Source: an uncultured Gammaproteobacteria bacterium (GTDB lineage Bacteria > Pseudomonadota > Gammaproteobacteria > Steroidobacterales > UBA11654). Taken from it: DNA of 46,198 nt. Below the pieces are notes generated by a model. It saw nothing but the letters and a program-made list of their open reading frames with translations, was not told where the DNA came from and did no database searches. The stretch's first letter is position 1. Each line of letters starts with the position of its first letter. Made by a program: the position numbers and the translations under genes. The DNA lies in contig CACPJA010000008.1 in the NCBI GenBank assembly GCA_902634075.1, positions 1 through 46,198 of the forward strand, read 5' to 3'. Of the stretch, positions 1 to 12,736 are shown in pieces.

Positions 1-1733
<1,733 letters not shown>

Positions 1734-1741
<8 letters not shown>

Positions 1742-2555
1742 TTCTTGCTACTTCTACAGTGTCTATACGCCTGGTATTTGATTCTATGATTTTGCACCTT
1801 ATCGATTTTAAATCGACAATCTCATTCTTTTTTGGAAGTCTCCCAATTGTTTGTGTGAGAAGGCCGCCTAGTGTGTCATAATCCTCATCGAGAAATTCGG
1901 TGTCAAAGAATTCATTAAAATCCTCAATTCGGATCAAGGCATCAACAATAAATTTATTTTTCTTTACTTCTTTAATCAACGGGACGTCCTTAATATCGTA
2001 TTCATCCTCAATATCGCCGACAATTTGCTCTAAGACATCTTCAATTGTTAGCAATCCTGCAGTTCTTCCGTATTCATCCACAACGATTGCTATATGATTT
2101 CGGCTCTTCCTAAACTCCCTTAGAAGAGTTTTCAGCCTTTTGCTTTCTGGAATAAATGTCGCTGGCCTTAAAAAAGAATCCATCTCAAAGCTGTCTTCCC
2201 CATCTTTAGAAAATTTCAATAAGTCTTTTGCAAGCAGTATGCCGACCACCTTATCCTTATTATCAGCGATTACAGGAAATCTTGAATGGCCAGAATCTAT
2301 AATAGTTCTAAGCAGTTCATCAAAACTATCTGAAGTCTCGAGAAGAATCATATTAGACCTCGGTATCATGATATCTTTAACCTCAAGTTCAGAAACCTCA
2401 ATCACTCCTTTGATCATTTTAACCTCATCATTACCGATGAAATTTTTCCATTCGCTCTGATTAATCATTGAATAAAAAGAGTCAATATCTTGTTTCTTCG
2501 ATTTGAAAAATGATTTTAAGAAATTCATTACTTTAATTAAGCTCTCCTCTTTCAT
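1734..2555 (-). CDS. corC: CBS-domain protein CorC/YbeX (HlyC/CorC family)
   Basis: Soluble protein of 273 residues without membrane segments. In order it has a short N-terminal helix region, the family entry motif VKDIMIPRSNM (about residues 59-69), two CBS modules (about 70-125 and 135-187, second one with VVDEYGRTAGLLTIEDVLEQ), and a C-terminal CorC_HlyC domain. The family has been linked to cobalt/magnesium efflux, and YbeX, encoded next to YbeY, to ribosome metabolism. The neighbours here support that context. The start is uncertain: the ATG at 2555 overlaps ybeY by 23 nt and lacks an upstream ribosome-binding site. A second ATG (Met10, 2528) begins just after the ybeY stop, with GAGGAG about 13-15 nt upstream. 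Confidence 0.92.
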
Positions 2556-3021
2556 CCAATACAGCTAAAACTTTGTTCTCTATAAGCTTCATTTTATTTT
2601 CCTCCTCATCGCTAAAGTGATCATAACCTAATAGATGAAGAAATCCATGAACAACCATATGAATAAAGTGTGAAGACACACTGATATCTAATGTGCTGGC
2701 TTCTTTCTCAACAACAGCCAAACAAACCACGATATCGCCCAAAAACGGAGGGGATAGCCCCAATTCTTTTTCCTGTTCAATATCACCTATAAAGGCTAGA
2801 ACATTTGTAGCATTAGTCTTGTTATTGAACTTACTATTAATACTCAGCCCCTCATCATGATCAACGAGTCTAACTGTAACGCCAATAGAACAGTCGTGGC
2901 TAATCTCTGATTCCTCATAAGCTAGAATAATCGCATTATTAATCAAATCACTTGAACTAGGGAATACTAGATCATCAGATGCTTGGATGTCTAAGGCGAT
3001 AGAGTTATTGTTTTCTGTCAT
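2533..3021 (-). CDS. ybeY: Endoribonuclease / rRNA maturation factor YbeY
   Basis: Single-domain metal-dependent protein (162 residues, usual size about 155) involved in 16S rRNA 3'-end maturation and 70S quality control. The zinc-binding signature HGFLHLLGYDH supplies His125, His129 and His135; the conserved Arg51 sits in VTVRLVD. The start codon shares ATGA with the ybeZ stop (3018-3021), a classic coupling overlap. The pairing with the PhoH-like ATPase YbeZ upstream and corC downstream is the conserved gammaproteobacterial arrangement. Confidence 0.95.
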   Translation of the reverse strand: MTENNNSIALDIQASDDLVFPSSSDLINNAIILAYEESEISHDCSIGVTVRLVDHDEGLSINSKFNNKTNATNVLAFIGDIEQEKELGLSPPFLGDIVVCLAVVEKEASTLDISVSSHFIHMVVHGFLHLLGYDHFSDEEENKMKLIENKVLAVLDERGELN

Positions 3022-4010
3022 CTTGAGCGTTTAAATTTCTCATAAGCCTCGACAATCTTTTGGACAATCCGATGTCGAACAATATCTTGGTGATCAAAGT
3101 TAATTATTGAAATATTGTCTATCTCAGATAACACCTCGAGAGCATGCTTAAGACCAGAAGCTTTCTCAGGTGGTAAATCAATTTGAGTCACGTCACCGTT
3201 AACAACCGATTTTGAGCCAAACCCCATCCTCGTTAAAAACATTTTCATTTGTTCTGTGGTGGTGTTTTGCGCCTCATCTAAAATAATGAAGCTTTCATTA
3301 AGAGACCTTCCTCTCATGAATGCTAGCGGTGCTAATTCTATTGCTCTTCTCTCTATCAGGTTTGTCACTTGATCAAAGCCAAGCATCTCGTATAAAGCGT
3401 CATACATTGGTCTTAAGTAAGGATCCACTTTTTGTGATAAGTCTCCAGGAAGGAACCCTAAGTTTTCTCCTGCCTCAACAGCAGGTCTAACAAGAACAAT
3501 TCTTTTAACTTCCTCTTTTTGCAAAGATTCTATTGCTGCCGCAACAGCTAAATAGGTCTTACCGGTCCCCGCCGGGCCAATTCCAAAGGATAGATCATTA
3601 TTCCTAATCGAGTTTATATAATTAAATTGATTCTCTGTGCGGGTCTTTATTTCCTTATTGGGTGTATTAATTATAGTTTCTTTAACTGTTGCTCCAGATG
3701 ATTGATCGTGTGTTTCATTAAGATGTTTTTTAATTATTAAATGAACTTTTTCTTGATCTAAATCTTCATTTTTTGCAGCTGTGTGTAAATCCTTGATAAT
3801 TCGTTCACCAATGACAATCTTTGTGCCCTCGCCTTGGAGAACAAAAACATTACCTCTAGTCTTTATATCGATATCAAGTTCACTTTCTATTGATCTAATA
3901 TGCGTATCAAAAACACCCAATAAGTTTGCTAAGGTGGAGTTTTCTAGGGATTCAATTTGGAATTCTTTTGTTGTTTTCAAGCTTTTAACTTCAATTAATA
4001 ATTCTTGCAC
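3018..4010 (-). CDS. ybeZ: PhoH-like ATPase YbeZ
   Basis: PhoH-family P-loop ATPase, thought to act with YbeY in RNA metabolism. An N-terminal KH/PhoH-like region (1-105) precedes the ATPase domain with Walker A GPAGTGKT (145-152), [17 protein letters not shown] (175-191) and a Walker B-type FIILDEAQN (Asp245/Glu246). Length 330. The start at 4010 is GTG and overlaps miaB by 20 nt without a visible ribosome-binding site. An in-frame TTG at 3980, just after the miaB stop, gives the N-terminus (M)KTTKEFQIE that lines up better with the E. coli protein. The true start may therefore be 10 codons later. It overlaps ybeY by 4 nt. Confidence 0.94.
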   Translation of the reverse strand: MQELLIEVKSLKTTKEFQIESLENSTLANLLGVFDTHIRSIESELDIDIKTRGNVFVLQGEGTKIVIGERIIKDLHTAAKNEDLDQEKVHLIIKKHLNETHDQSSGATVKETIINTPNKEIKTRTENQFNYINSIRNNDLSFGIGPAGTGKTYLAVAAAIESLQKEEVKRIVLVRPAVEAGENLGFLPGDLSQKVDPYLRPMYDALYEMLGFDQVTNLIERRAIELAPLAFMRGRSLNESFIILDEAQNTTTEQMKMFLTRMGFGSKSVVNGDVTQIDLPPEKASGLKHALEVLSEIDNISIINFDHQDIVRHRIVQKIVEAYEKFKRSR

Positions 4011-5313
4011 GAAGAGAATTGGGCAGTGCTTCGGTTATCCGGAGCTCTATCATTTGCCCGATTAGATCTTCATGCCCATCAAAATTAACCCAACGATTAT
4101 TCTCAGTTCTTCCGGATAGTTGGTTGTTAGTCTTTTTTGACTTTTTCTCGACCAAGACCATCTGATCAGATCCGACCATACTCTTGCTAATGTGTCTTGA
4201 GTTCTCATTAATCTTAGATTGCAACTGGCCCAACCGCTGCAGTTTTATTTTATAGTCAGTGGTGTCTTCCATTTCGGAGGCTGGCGTATTTGGTCTCGGG
4301 CTAAAAATAAAACTAAAGGACTGATCAAAGCCTATAGTGTCTATTAAATCTAAGGTTTCCTGAAAATCAGAATCTGTTTCCCCAGGGAAACCGACGATGA
4401 AATCAGATGAGATACTGATATCGGGTCTCAGTGATCTCAGTTTGTTAATTCGGTCAATATAAAGCTCAACTTTATGTTTCCTTTCCATTAATTGGAGTAT
4501 TTTATTAGAGCCACTCTGTACAGGTAGGTGAAGATAATTTGCTAATTTTGGATTTTCAAAAGTGTTGATAAGATCGTCGGTAAATTGGAGGGGGTGTGAG
4601 GTAGTGAAACGTATCCTTTTAATACCATCTACAAGGCTCACACGATCGATTAAGTCAGCCAATTTCAATTTAGTGCCATCTTTATCCTTAGCTCTGTATG
4701 CATTTACATTCTGGCCTAATAAGTTAATCTCCTTAACGCCTCGAGCTACAAGATCCTTTATTTCATCTAATATACCCTCTGGCTCTCTACTTACCTCGAG
4801 ACCTCTTGTATATGGAACAACGCAAAAACTACAAAACTTGCTACATCCTTCCATAATCGAAACGAAAGCCGAAGGTTTGATATCCGGCGTCTTTGGTAGG
4901 ACTGAAAATTTCTCTATTTTTGGAAAACTAATATCAACTAAAGATTTTCTGGAGCTAAGAACGTCGTCATACATTTTTGGCAAACGATGAAGAGTTTGCG
5001 GTCCAAAAACTATATCAACATAGGGGGCTCTATTTATAATCTTTTCGCCTTCTTGGCTGGCAACACAGCCGCCCACTCCAATAACAACATTTGGATTATT
5101 TTTTTTATAGTCCTTCCAGCGCCCTAGTTGAGAAAAGACTTTTTCTTGTGGTTTCTCTCTAATTGAACAGGTATTCAATAAAATAAGATCTGCGGAAAAG
5201 ACATCTTCAGTTTGCTCCATATTTCTTTCGGATCTCATAAGATCAAGCATCTTGGATGAATCATACTCATTCATCTGGCACCCAAAAGATTTAATGAAGA
5301 TCTTTTTAGACAT
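3991..5313 (-). CDS. miaB: tRNA-2-methylthio-N6-dimethylallyladenosine synthase
   Basis: Radical-SAM methylthiotransferase that converts i6A37 to ms2i6A37 in tRNAs reading UNN codons. Three domains are visible. The UPF0004 domain has cluster cysteines Cys12, Cys49 and Cys83. The radical SAM domain has the CxxxCxxC set Cys157/Cys161/Cys164 ([17 protein letters not shown]). The C-terminal TRAM domain covers roughly residues 370-440. The length of 440 is normal, and the ATG start gives the typical [19 protein letters not shown]. It lies 29 nt behind ssb and its last codons overlap the ybeZ start. Confidence 0.97.
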   Translation of the reverse strand: MSKKIFIKSFGCQMNEYDSSKMLDLMRSERNMEQTEDVFSADLILLNTCSIREKPQEKVFSQLGRWKDYKKNNPNVVIGVGGCVASQEGEKIINRAPYVDIVFGPQTLHRLPKMYDDVLSSRKSLVDISFPKIEKFSVLPKTPDIKPSAFVSIMEGCSKFCSFCVVPYTRGLEVSREPEGILDEIKDLVARGVKEINLLGQNVNAYRAKDKDGTKLKLADLIDRVSLVDGIKRIRFTTSHPLQFTDDLINTFENPKLANYLHLPVQSGSNKILQLMERKHKVELYIDRINKLRSLRPDISISSDFIVGFPGETDSDFQETLDLIDTIGFDQSFSFIFSPRPNTPASEMEDTTDYKIKLQRLGQLQSKINENSRHISKSMVGSDQMVLVEKKSKKTNNQLSGRTENNRWVNFDGHEDLIGQMIELRITEALPNSLRARIIN

Positions 5314-5342
5314 GAAATTTATGGAGTTTATATATTGTTCTA

Positions 5343-5777
5343 CTAGAAAGGTATATCGTCATCGAACTCATCTGTTGAAAAATCATTATCTGAACTTGAT
5401 TGAGAACTTGATGCATTATCATTGGACATATCGTTGCTCATTCGATCTCCAAGCATCTCCATTTGATTAGCGACTACTTCAGTAGTCCATCGCTCATTGC
5501 CTTCTTTGTCTTCCCATTTTCTAGTTTGAAGTTTGCCTTCCACATAGACTTGTGATCCCTTTTTTAAGTATTGTGCAGCTATCTCTGCTAATCGATTAAA
5601 AAAAACAACCCTGTGCCATTCTGTCTTTTCTTGTTTCTCGCCAGTATCTCTATCGTTCCATGATTCTGAAGTAGCTACACTGATGTTTGTAACCGCATTT
5701 CCACTTGGCATAGCTCTGCTGTCAGGGTCTGCTCCGAGATTGCCAACTATGATAACTTTATTGATGCCTCTTGCCAT
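5343..5777 (-). CDS. ssb: Single-stranded DNA-binding protein
   Basis: SSB (144 residues) coats single-stranded DNA in replication, repair and recombination. The N-terminal OB fold begins [18 protein letters not shown] and covers about residues 1-110. It is followed by a Ser/Asn/Asp-rich linker and the acidic tip DDDIPF that binds partner proteins. The ATG has AAGGA about 5 nt upstream. Divergent ssb and uvrA is a common bacterial arrangement, as is finding uvrA-ssb near rplQ in Pseudomonas. ssb is the first gene of the leftward run that continues into miaB. Confidence 0.96.
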   Translation of the reverse strand: MARGINKVIIVGNLGADPDSRAMPSGNAVTNISVATSESWNDRDTGEKQEKTEWHRVVFFNRLAEIAAQYLKKGSQVYVEGKLQTRKWEDKEGNERWTTEVVANQMEMLGDRMSNDMSNDNASSSQSSSDNDFSTDEFDDDIPF

Positions 5778-5824
5778 AATCTTCCTTTATTCCTCAAACT
5801 AAATGTGAATTTAAACCGAAATTA

Positions 5825-5830
5825 ATTGTA
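5825..5830 (-). promoter_or_regulatory. Candidate ssb promoter (extended -10)
   Basis: On the minus strand TACAAT is preceded by TGA, giving an extended -10 (TGATACAAT). No good -35 lies 16-18 nt upstream. The start of transcription would leave a leader of about 40 nt before ssb. I see no CTGT-N8-ACAG LexA box in the shared region 5778-5901. Sequence match only. Confidence 0.3.
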
Positions 5831-5846
5831 TCAAAAAGCATTGGTT

Positions 5847-5876
5847 TTGGCTCTTAATCAAAAAAAGATTTACAAT
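5847..5876 (+). promoter_or_regulatory. Candidate uvrA promoter
   Basis: TTGGCT (5847-5852) and TACAAT (5871-5876) are separated by 18 nt and fit a sigma-70-type promoter (4/6 and 5/6). Transcription would begin near 5883, inside the optional TTG-led extension of the uvrA frame. This is a further reason to prefer the ATG at 5902. Confidence 0.4.
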
Positions 5877-5901
5877 TGAATGTTTGGAAAATTTTTTTAC
5901 T

Positions 5902-8721
5902 ATGGATGAAATAAAAATAAAGGGCGCAAGGACGCATAATTTAAAGAATCTCAATCTTGAGCTACCCAGGAATCAATTGATAGTATTGACTGGTCTCTCG
6001 GGTTCTGGAAAATCCTCTTTAGCCTTTGACACCATATATGCTGAAGGACAAAGGCGTTATGTTGAATCATTATCTGCCTACGCAAGACAATTCCTGTCGA
6101 TGATGGAAAAACCTGATGTGGATCTTATAGAAGGGCTGTCTCCAGCCATCTCTATTGAACAAAAAACTACATCTCATAATCCAAGATCTACTGTTGGTAC
6201 GGTAACAGAAATTTATGATTATCTTAGGTTGCTCTTTGCAAGAGTTGGAATTCCCAAATGCCCTGAGCACAAAAGAAAATTAGGCATTCAAAATATCAGT
6301 GAAATGGTCGATCAATTGATGTCTCTAAAAGAAGGGGAGAAATTACTTCTCCTATCGCCTTTGGTCAATGAACGAAAAGGTGAGCATGTAGAATTGATTA
6401 AAAATATAAGATCTCGAGGCTTTGTTCGTCTTCGGATTAATGGCTCCGTTTATGACATTGATGAAATCCCTACAATAGATGCTAAGAAGAATAACACTAT
6501 TGAAGTCGTCGTAGATAGATTCACAATTAAACCGCAAGTTGAATCAAGATTATCTGAATCATTTGAAACAGCACTTAGTCTATCTGATGGAATAGCTAAG
6601 GTTATATCGGTATCGAGCAAGGAAGTAGATTACTTATTTTCAGACCGCTATGCTTGCCCCGAATGTGGTTTCTCTATTGCTGAACTTGAACCAAGAACCT
6701 TCTCATTTAATAATCCTGCTGGTGCTTGCTCCAAATGCGATGGTCTTGGTGTAGAGCATTATTTCAGTCCTGAACTGGTAATCAAAAATGAAAAATTAAG
6801 CATTTCAGAAGGGGCTATAAGAGGATGGGATAAAAGAAATTTTTATTACTTCCATCTTATTAGAAGTTTATCAAGACATTTTAATTTCGATATAGAGCTG
6901 CCTTACGTCTCCTATAGTCAAAAAATAAAGGATGTGCTCTTAAACGGAAGTGGGGATGAAAAAATTCAATTTTATTACCCAGGCAGAGGGGGCAAACGTA
7001 TTTCCAGAAAACATCCCTTTGAAGGTGTCATTCCCAATCTAAAAAGACGATACAAGGAAACCGAGTCACAAAGAGTCAAGGATGCTTTATCAAAGTTTAT
7101 GAGCACAAAACCCTGTAGCTTATGCGAAGGATCTAGATTAAATGAAACAGCGAGGAATGTGTTGGTTAAGAACCACAATATATCCGATTTGACTCATATG
7201 AACATTGAAGAGATTTTAGGTTTTTTCAAGAAATTAAGCTTAAAAGGAAGCCGAGGAGAGATTGCAAAAACTGTAATCAAAGAAATTGTCGATCGTTTAG
7301 AGTTTCTATCAAATGTAGGCTTGAACTATCTAAATCTCGAGAGAAGTGCTGAAACACTCTCGGGAGGAGAATCTCAACGCATAAGGCTGGCAAGTCAAAT
7401 TGGATCAGGTCTTGTAGGTGTTATGTATATTTTAGATGAGCCTACTATTGGCCTTCACCAAAGAGATAATAAGAGATTAATAAAAACACTCACAAAATTG
7501 AGAGACATCGGTAACAGTGTCATTGTGGTTGAACACGATGAAGAGTTAATTCGTTCAGCAAATCATATTGTAGATCTAGGGCCGGGAGCTGGTAATGAGG
7601 GTGGGGAAATTGTTTGTCAAGGAAGCTTGAATGAAATTCTAAAAGAAAATGATTCTTTAACTTCTCAATATTTAAATGGCACTAAAGAGATACCAGTTCC
7701 CAACAAAAGAATCTGTGTGGATAAATCAAAATTAATACAAATACATAATGCCCATCTGAATAATTTAAAATCACTAAATGTTGAGATTCCTCTTAATCTC
7801 TTAACCTGCATCACTGGAGTATCAGGCTCAGGTAAATCTACATTGATTAACGGCACCCTTAAACCTCTACTAAGGGCGAAACTAGAAAATAAGGTATTTG
7901 ATCAATTAGAAAAAACCTCAATAAGTGACTATGAAGACATAAAAAGGATAATCAATATAAGCCAAAGTCCAATCGGAAGAACTCCACGCTCTAATCCTGC
8001 TACATACACAGGCTTATTTACCCCAATAAGAGAACTATTCTCAGGAACACAAGAGTCGAGATCAAGAGGTTATAAGCCAGGAAGATTTAGCTTTAATGTT
8101 AAAGGAGGGAGATGTGAGACCTGTCAAGGTGGTGGATTAATAAAGGTAGAGATGAATTTTCTTGCTGATATTTATGTTGTTTGTGATGTCTGTGATGGAA
8201 AACGATTTAACAGAGAAACATTGGAGATCTTCTATAAGAAGAAGAACATATATGAAGTCCTAGAAATGTCTGTGGATGAAGCACACTCATTCTTTAAGAA
8301 CATACCTGTCATAAAAAATAAATTATCGACATTAATTGATGTTGGTCTAGGATATATAAAATTAGGACAGAATGCCGTAACCCTTTCTGGTGGAGAAGCA
8401 CAAAGAATTAAATTGTCAAAAGAGCTTTCGAAAAGAACAAACCAAAACACACTATATCTGCTTGATGAACCTACTACAGGACTCCATTTTCATGACGTAA
8501 ATCAATTAATTAAAGTCTTACTTAGGCTTAGAGACGAAGGCAATACAATAATAATCATTGAACATAACTTAGATGTCATTAAAACTGCAGATTGGATTAT
8601 TGATCTAGGGCCCGAGGGTGGAGATAAGGGTGGCGAAGTAATTGCTCAAGGAACACCTGAAGAAGTCGCTTCATCTAAATCTTCATTTACAGGTAAATAT
8701 TTAAGTAAAACTTTAGTCTAA
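5902..8721 (+). CDS. uvrA: Excinuclease ABC subunit A
   Basis: DNA-damage recognition ATPase of nucleotide excision repair, working with UvrB and UvrC. With the ATG at 5902 it has 939 residues and the family N-terminus [20 protein letters not shown]. An upstream TTG (5884) only adds six residues with no family match. It shows Walker A GLSGSGKS (31-38), zinc modules CPECGF...CSKCDG and CETCQG...CDVCDG, two ABC signatures ([24 protein letters not shown]) and Walker B motifs ([22 protein letters not shown]). It is the only plus-strand gene of the window and its stop overlaps the trpS stop region by 9 bp. Confidence 0.98.
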   Translation: MDEIKIKGARTHNLKNLNLELPRNQLIVLTGLSGSGKSSLAFDTIYAEGQRRYVESLSAYARQFLSMMEKPDVDLIEGLSPAISIEQKTTSHNPRSTVGTVTEIYDYLRLLFARVGIPKCPEHKRKLGIQNISEMVDQLMSLKEGEKLLLLSPLVNERKGEHVELIKNIRSRGFVRLRINGSVYDIDEIPTIDAKKNNTIEVVVDRFTIKPQVESRLSESFETALSLSDGIAKVISVSSKEVDYLFSDRYACPECGFSIAELEPRTFSFNNPAGACSKCDGLGVEHYFSPELVIKNEKLSISEGAIRGWDKRNFYYFHLIRSLSRHFNFDIELPYVSYSQKIKDVLLNGSGDEKIQFYYPGRGGKRISRKHPFEGVIPNLKRRYKETESQRVKDALSKFMSTKPCSLCEGSRLNETARNVLVKNHNISDLTHMNIEEILGFFKKLSLKGSRGEIAKTVIKEIVDRLEFLSNVGLNYLNLERSAETLSGGESQRIRLASQIGSGLVGVMYILDEPTIGLHQRDNKRLIKTLTKLRDIGNSVIVVEHDEELIRSANHIVDLGPGAGNEGGEIVCQGSLNEILKENDSLTSQYLNGTKEIPVPNKRICVDKSKLIQIHNAHLNNLKSLNVEIPLNLLTCITGVSGSGKSTLINGTLKPLLRAKLENKVFDQLEKTSISDYEDIKRIINISQSPIGRTPRSNPATYTGLFTPIRELFSGTQESRSRGYKPGRFSFNVKGGRCETCQGGGLIKVEMNFLADIYVVCDVCDGKRFNRETLEIFYKKKNIYEVLEMSVDEAHSFFKNIPVIKNKLSTLIDVGLGYIKLGQNAVTLSGGEAQRIKLSKELSKRTNQNTLYLLDEPTTGLHFHDVNQLIKVLLRLRDEGNTIIIIEHNLDVIKTADWIIDLGPEGGDKGGEVIAQGTPEEVASSKSSFTGKYLSKTLV

Positions 8722-9714
8722 TTTACCTATACCTAAGGAACTCCTAATCTCCGACATAAAAGGCACTGATAATTCCCTTGCCCTTTTAGCGCCTGATAGA
8801 AGTTCTTGGTTTAAGTTTGCAGGGTCTTGAATAAGCTTCTCATACTCTTTTCTTGGTTCTGATAAATGACTATCGAGCAATTGGAATAATTCTTCCTTAG
8901 CGTCTCCCCAGCTTATTCCTTCTTCTAGCTTTTGCTTAAAATTTGCTGATTCATCATCACTAGCGAAAGCTTTGAAGATTTCAAACAAGTTACAATCTGT
9001 TGGCTTTGGAACCCCTGGCTCTAAGGAATCAGTCTTAATTTTCATAACATGGCGTCTTAGATCATCTGATGAAGAAAAAAGCGGTATAAAATTATTGTAA
9101 CTCTTGCTCATCTTTCTCCCGTCTAAGCCAGGTAGAACTGATGCATTTTTCTCTAAAATAGCTTCAGGTATAACAAAGATATCGCCATTCTTATGATTAA
9201 ATCTCTGAGCTATATCTCTAGTCATTTCAAGATGCTGAACCTGATCCTGTCCTACAGGTACATGAGTTGCTTTAAACATTAATATGTCTGCTGCCATCAA
9301 AATGGGATAGGAATATAAACCCATTGTAATTCCTTTATCAGGGTCAGAATTTCCTTCATTGTCACTAACAGCAGATTTATAAGCATGCGCTCTATTCATA
9401 AGTCCTTTGGCTGTGAAGGTACTAAGAATCCAGTTCAATTCAAGAATCTCTGGTATATCTGATTGCCTATAAAAAATTGTTTTTTTGGTATCGAGCCCTA
9501 ATGCAATCCAAGTTGCTGCAACCTCAAGACAGGATTGTTTTATTTCTTCTGGATTTTTATTTTTTATTAAAGAATGATAATCAGCTAAAAAAAGAAATGA
9601 ATCATGATCATCTTTTTTGCTTGATCTAATAGCTTGCTTTATTGCACCTGCGTAGTTACCGAGATGAGGAGTCCCTGTTGTAGTAATTCCAGTTAATATC
9701 GTCTGCTTATCCAA
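8713..9714 (-). CDS. trpS: Tryptophanyl-tRNA synthetase
   Basis: Class Ic synthetase that charges tRNA-Trp. PHLGN (16-20) is the HIGH-type motif and GRKMSKS (KMSKS 201-205) the second ATP-binding signature. The segment [16 protein letters not shown] (101-116) and the insert before [14 protein letters not shown] match the longer Pseudomonas-type TrpRS rather than the E. coli form. Length 333. The start is TTG (9712-9714), which gives the expected [10 protein letters not shown]; it lies 8 nt behind rplQ with only a weak ribosome-binding site. It is the last gene of the superoperon and converges on uvrA without a visible terminator. Confidence 0.96.
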   Translation of the reverse strand: MDKQTILTGITTTGTPHLGNYAGAIKQAIRSSKKDDHDSFLFLADYHSLIKNKNPEEIKQSCLEVAATWIALGLDTKKTIFYRQSDIPEILELNWILSTFTAKGLMNRAHAYKSAVSDNEGNSDPDKGITMGLYSYPILMAADILMFKATHVPVGQDQVQHLEMTRDIAQRFNHKNGDIFVIPEAILEKNASVLPGLDGRKMSKSYNNFIPLFSSSDDLRRHVMKIKTDSLEPGVPKPTDCNLFEIFKAFASDDESANFKQKLEEGISWGDAKEELFQLLDSHLSEPRKEYEKLIQDPANLNQELLSGAKRARELSVPFMSEIRSSLGIGKLD

Positions 9715-9722
9715 AATATGAG

Positions 9723-10112
9723 CTACTCGGAAAGCTCACCTTGATCTGTTTGGATTTGGTAATCAACAAGCTGAACTATGGCCATAGGAGCTGTGTCTCC
9801 GTTTCTAATGCCTTTTTTTAGTATTCTGAGATAACCACCAGGCCTATCTTTAAGCCTTGGCCCTATCTGAGTAAATAATTTCCCAACAGCCTGCTTATTC
9901 CTAAGAAAATCAAAAGCTCTTCGTCTTCTTGAAACGCCATCCTCTTTAGCTAGAGTGATTAATGGCTCAAGGGTTCTTCTAAGCTCCTTTGCCTTTGGTA
10001 ATGTTGTAGCAATTGATTCATGCTCAATAAGCGATGAAGCCATATTGCGATACATAGCCTTCCTATGACTACTAGTTCTTCCTAAACGTCGTCCTGTTTT
10101 CCTATGTCGCAT
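9723..10112 (-). CDS. rplQ: 50S ribosomal protein L17
   Basis: Large-subunit protein near the exit tunnel, 129 residues, close to the E. coli length of 127. The N-terminus [20 protein letters not shown] is diagnostic. It closes the alpha operon 28 nt behind rpoA, as in most bacteria, and the next gene, trpS, follows after only 8 nt. No terminator separates them. Confidence 0.98.
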   Translation of the reverse strand: MRHRKTGRRLGRTSSHRKAMYRNMASSLIEHESIATTLPKAKELRRTLEPLITLAKEDGVSRRRRAFDFLRNKQAVGKLFTQIGPRLKDRPGGYLRILKKGIRNGDTAPMAIVQLVDYQIQTDQGELSE

Positions 10113-10140
10113 CCTTCAATCCTCAGTAACAATATAAACC

Positions 10141-11205
10141 TTATTGACTTACCTCATCAACAGCTATTTCCTTTGGAGGCCAATTATCTAGCTCCATTCC
10201 AAGTGATAAACCGTGACTAGATAAAATTTCTTTGATCTCATTTAAGGATTTCTTCCCAAGATTAGGTGTTCTCAAGAGCTCATTTTCAGTTTTTTGCACT
10301 AGATCACCTATGTAGTTTGCATTCTCAGCTTTCAGACAATTTGCAGAGCGAACAGTAAGCTCAAGTTCATCCACAGGCCTAAGCATAATAGGATCAATTA
10401 AAACTTCTTCTTCTTCTTTTTGTTGCTCTTGGACTCTCGTTAAATTAGTAAAAATACTTAATTGATTCTGAAGTATTGCTCCAGCATATTTGATTGCTCG
10501 TTCAGGATCGATAGTGCCATCGGTCTCTAGATCAACTATGAGTTTGTCCAAGTCTGTTCTATTTTCTACTCTAGCCGCTTCAACGCTATAGGTCACTGTT
10601 CTGATAGGACTAAATGAAGCATCAAGTTTCAATAAACCAATAGTGACATCCTCTTCCTTGCTCTGAACAGCTACAGGTCTATATCCTGTTCCTTGTTCTA
10701 CTTTTAAATGCATCTTCAGTTCTTTTTTAGCGCTTATAGTAGCAATATGATGATCTGGGTTTACTATCTCAGTGTCTGCGTCAACTTGGATATCACCCGC
10801 AGTTACCACGCAAGGTCCTTTCTTGCTTAAAACATAATCTGCAGTATCATTTCCTTGCATATTAATGGCCACACCCTTTAGATTGAGCAGGATTTCAACC
10901 ACATCTTCTTGAACACCTTCAATTGTGGTGTACTCGTGGAGCACTCCCTCTATCTGGGCTTCAGTTATTGCATAACCAGGTAAACTGGAGAGAAGCACTC
11001 GTCTTAATGCATTACCAAGAGTATAGCCAAAACCTCTTTCAAAAGGTTCGATTGAGACCCTAGAATGAAGCTCATTTTGTGACTCTAGCTTTATAACAAG
11101 AGGGTTTAGAAGGTCTATAACAATCTCTTCTCTATCGTCTTCTTCAACGGCTAGTGTTTCTTCTTCTAATTGTTCTTCTAAAACTTTCTTTTCATCATCT
11201 GACAT
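10141..11205 (-). CDS. rpoA: RNA polymerase alpha subunit, with acidic N-terminal extension
   Basis: Alpha subunit: the N-terminal domain assembles beta and beta', and the C-terminal domain binds UP elements and activators. [20 protein letters not shown] (residues 53-72) and the CTD sequence [19 protein letters not shown] are intact; Arg286 corresponds to E. coli Arg265. The protein has 354 residues against 329 in E. coli. The difference is mainly an N-terminal extension: residues 1-30 contain 14 Asp/Glu, replacing the usual short MQGSVTEFLKP-type start. The ATG at 11205 is the only ATG near the start. A GAGGAG-like AGGAGACG lies just upstream, so the extension is probably translated. Confidence 0.98.
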   Translation of the reverse strand: MSDDEKKVLEEQLEEETLAVEEDDREEIVIDLLNPLVIKLESQNELHSRVSIEPFERGFGYTLGNALRRVLLSSLPGYAITEAQIEGVLHEYTTIEGVQEDVVEILLNLKGVAINMQGNDTADYVLSKKGPCVVTAGDIQVDADTEIVNPDHHIATISAKKELKMHLKVEQGTGYRPVAVQSKEEDVTIGLLKLDASFSPIRTVTYSVEAARVENRTDLDKLIVDLETDGTIDPERAIKYAGAILQNQLSIFTNLTRVQEQQKEEEEVLIDPIMLRPVDELELTVRSANCLKAENANYIGDLVQKTENELLRTPNLGKKSLNEIKEILSSHGLSLGMELDNWPPKEIAVDEVSQ

Positions 11206-11223
11206 TTTAAATCGTCTCCTAAA

Positions 11224-11847
11224 TTATTTGGAATAATATTCCACAACTAAATTCTCATTAATATCTGGAAGTATATCCTCCCTTTCTGGGATAGAACTCA
11301 CAGTACCCTTAAGCTTTTTTAAATCTACAGATAGCCACTCGCTGATTCCTAATTGAGAGGCTATATTAACAGCATTTTTAACTCTTAACTGTTGTTGTGC
11401 CTTTTCTGTGACTGATATCTCATCGCTAGCTGATACCTCATAGGAAGGTATATTAATTATAGATCCATTAACCATAATTGCTTTATGGCTAACTAATTGC
11501 CTTGCTTCAGCTCTTGTCACTGCAAAACCCATTCTGTAAACCATGTTATCTAGTCTTGTCTCTAATAATTTTAATAAATTTTCTCCGGTAGAGCCCTTGG
11601 CTTTAGAGGCTTTCTTATAATAATTCCTAAATTGCTTTTCCAGGACTCCGTACATTCTTCTTAGCTTTTGTTTTTCCCTTAACTGGATACCATAATCAGA
11701 CAATCTTTCCCTGCGTGAACCTACCATTGAGCCAGGAATAGTATTTAATTTACATTTATTCTCGATAGGTTTGATACCACTTTTTAGAAAGAGATCAGTT
11801 CCCTCTCTTCGAGATAGCTTGCATTTTGGTCCCAAATATCTTGCCAT
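11224..11847 (-). CDS. rpsD: 30S ribosomal protein S4
   Basis: Primary 16S rRNA-binding assembly protein of 207 residues. [20 protein letters not shown] and the S4 RNA-binding domain ([20 protein letters not shown], about 97-116) are clear. Only two of the cysteines of the zinc form remain (Cys9, Cys32), so this is the zinc-free type. In E. coli S4 represses its own operon by binding a pseudoknot before rpsM; that site has no room here because rpmJ and rpsM are 1 nt apart. Confidence 0.98.
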   Translation of the reverse strand: MARYLGPKCKLSRREGTDLFLKSGIKPIENKCKLNTIPGSMVGSRRERLSDYGIQLREKQKLRRMYGVLEKQFRNYYKKASKAKGSTGENLLKLLETRLDNMVYRMGFAVTRAEARQLVSHKAIMVNGSIINIPSYEVSASDEISVTEKAQQQLRVKNAVNIASQLGISEWLSVDLKKLKGTVSSIPEREDILPDINENLVVEYYSK

Positions 11848-11858
11848 AACTACTTCCT

Positions 11859-12239
11859 CTAAACCCTTCTTTGTTTTGGTGGCCTACAACCGTTGTGAGG
11901 AAGTGGTGTTACATCCTCAATAGAAACAATATTAAGCCCAAGCCCATTTAGTGCCCTTAAAGCAGAATCTCTTCCTGGTCCTGGACCTTTAACTCTAACT
12001 AAAATATCTTTTAAACCAAACTCTTGGGCTTTTGTTCCTGCTTTCTCAGCTGCAACCTGTGCGGCGAAAGGTGTGCTCTTTCTAGAACCTCTGAATCCTG
12101 AACCGCCTGCAGTAGCCCAAGCTATTGCATTTCCTGCTCTGTCAGTAATAGTTATTATCGTATTATTGAAGGTAGCGTGAATATGTGCCACGCCTTCAAC
12201 AACATTCTTCTTTGCTTTTTTCTTTTTTCCTGCTGCCAT
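11859..12239 (-). CDS. rpsK: 30S ribosomal protein S11
   Basis: Small-subunit platform protein, 126 residues. [20 protein letters not shown] and the Gly-rich [20 protein letters not shown] are family hallmarks, and the tail [13 protein letters not shown] is complete. The N-terminus is a lysine run ([11 protein letters not shown]). It lies 11 nt from both rpsM and rpsD. Confidence 0.98.
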   Translation of the reverse strand: MAAGKKKKAKKNVVEGVAHIHATFNNTIITITDRAGNAIAWATAGGSGFRGSRKSTPFAAQVAAEKAGTKAQEFGLKDILVRVKGPGPGRDSALRALNGLGLNIVSIEDVTPLPHNGCRPPKQRRV

Positions 12240-12250
12240 AAAAATCCTTT

Positions 12251-12607
12251 TTAAGCTCTCATGGGCTTCTTAGGCCCTTTTCTTGTCCTAGCATTAGTTT
12301 TACTTTTTTGCCCCCTAACAGGTAAGCCTCTTCTGTGTCTAATACCTCTATAACACCCTAGATCCATCAACCTTTTGATATTGGTTGAAACCTCTCTTCT
12401 CAAATCACCCTCTACAACATAGTTATTCAATTCTGTTCGTAAACTCTCAAGTTCTTGTTCAGTAAGATCTGACACCTTTTTATCTAGAGATATACCTAGT
12501 TTGTTACAAACAACTGTTGAAAGTGAATTGCCAACACCGTATATGTAGGTCAGAGAGACTCTTACATGCTTATTATCGGGTATATTAACTCCTGCTATTC
12601 TAGCCAT
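12251..12607 (-). CDS. rpsM: 30S ribosomal protein S13
   Basis: Head protein contacting the P-site tRNA and bridge B1, 118 residues. [20 protein letters not shown] and the C-terminal [19 protein letters not shown] are typical. It begins 1 nt after the rpmJ stop, so it is almost certainly translationally coupled, and opens the alpha-operon segment rpsM-rpsK-rpsD-rpoA-rplQ. Confidence 0.98.
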   Translation of the reverse strand: MARIAGVNIPDNKHVRVSLTYIYGVGNSLSTVVCNKLGISLDKKVSDLTEQELESLRTELNNYVVEGDLRREVSTNIKRLMDLGCYRGIRHRRGLPVRGQKSKTNARTRKGPKKPMRA

Positions 12608-12608
12608 T

Positions 12609-12722
12609 TTAGCCTTGCCTCTGCTTATGCCTAGGATCTTTGCAAATTACACGAACAACACCATTCCTTCGAATAACTTTACAATTCCTACAAATCTTTT
12701 TAACTGATGCTCTAACTTTCAT
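12609..12722 (-). CDS. rpmJ: 50S ribosomal protein L36
   Basis: A 37-residue zinc-ribbon protein that I translated by hand: it begins [20 protein letters not shown] and ends [10 protein letters not shown] before TAA. Cys11, Cys14, Cys27 and His32 give the zinc-binding C+ form. Lying between secY and rpsM is its canonical place. secY ends 14 nt upstream and rpsM starts 1 nt downstream. Confidence 0.97.
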   Translation of the reverse strand: MKVRASVKKICRNCKVIRRNGVVRVICKDPRHKQRQG

Positions 12723-12736
12723 TTCTTCTATTATAT

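Noticed and set aside
4562..4990. Long antisense frame (142 codons) opposite miaB, and similar ones opposite fusA (24044-24442), rpoB (32458-32847) and corC (2140-2460)
   Set aside because: Each lies opposite a well-supported conserved gene. The products show Ser/Leu-rich shadow composition and no domain, and no promoter or ribosome-binding site is visible.
5884..5901. TTG-led extension of uvrA
   Set aside because: The six extra residues have no family counterpart, whereas the ATG at 5902 matches the UvrA N-terminus and lies downstream of the probable promoter start.
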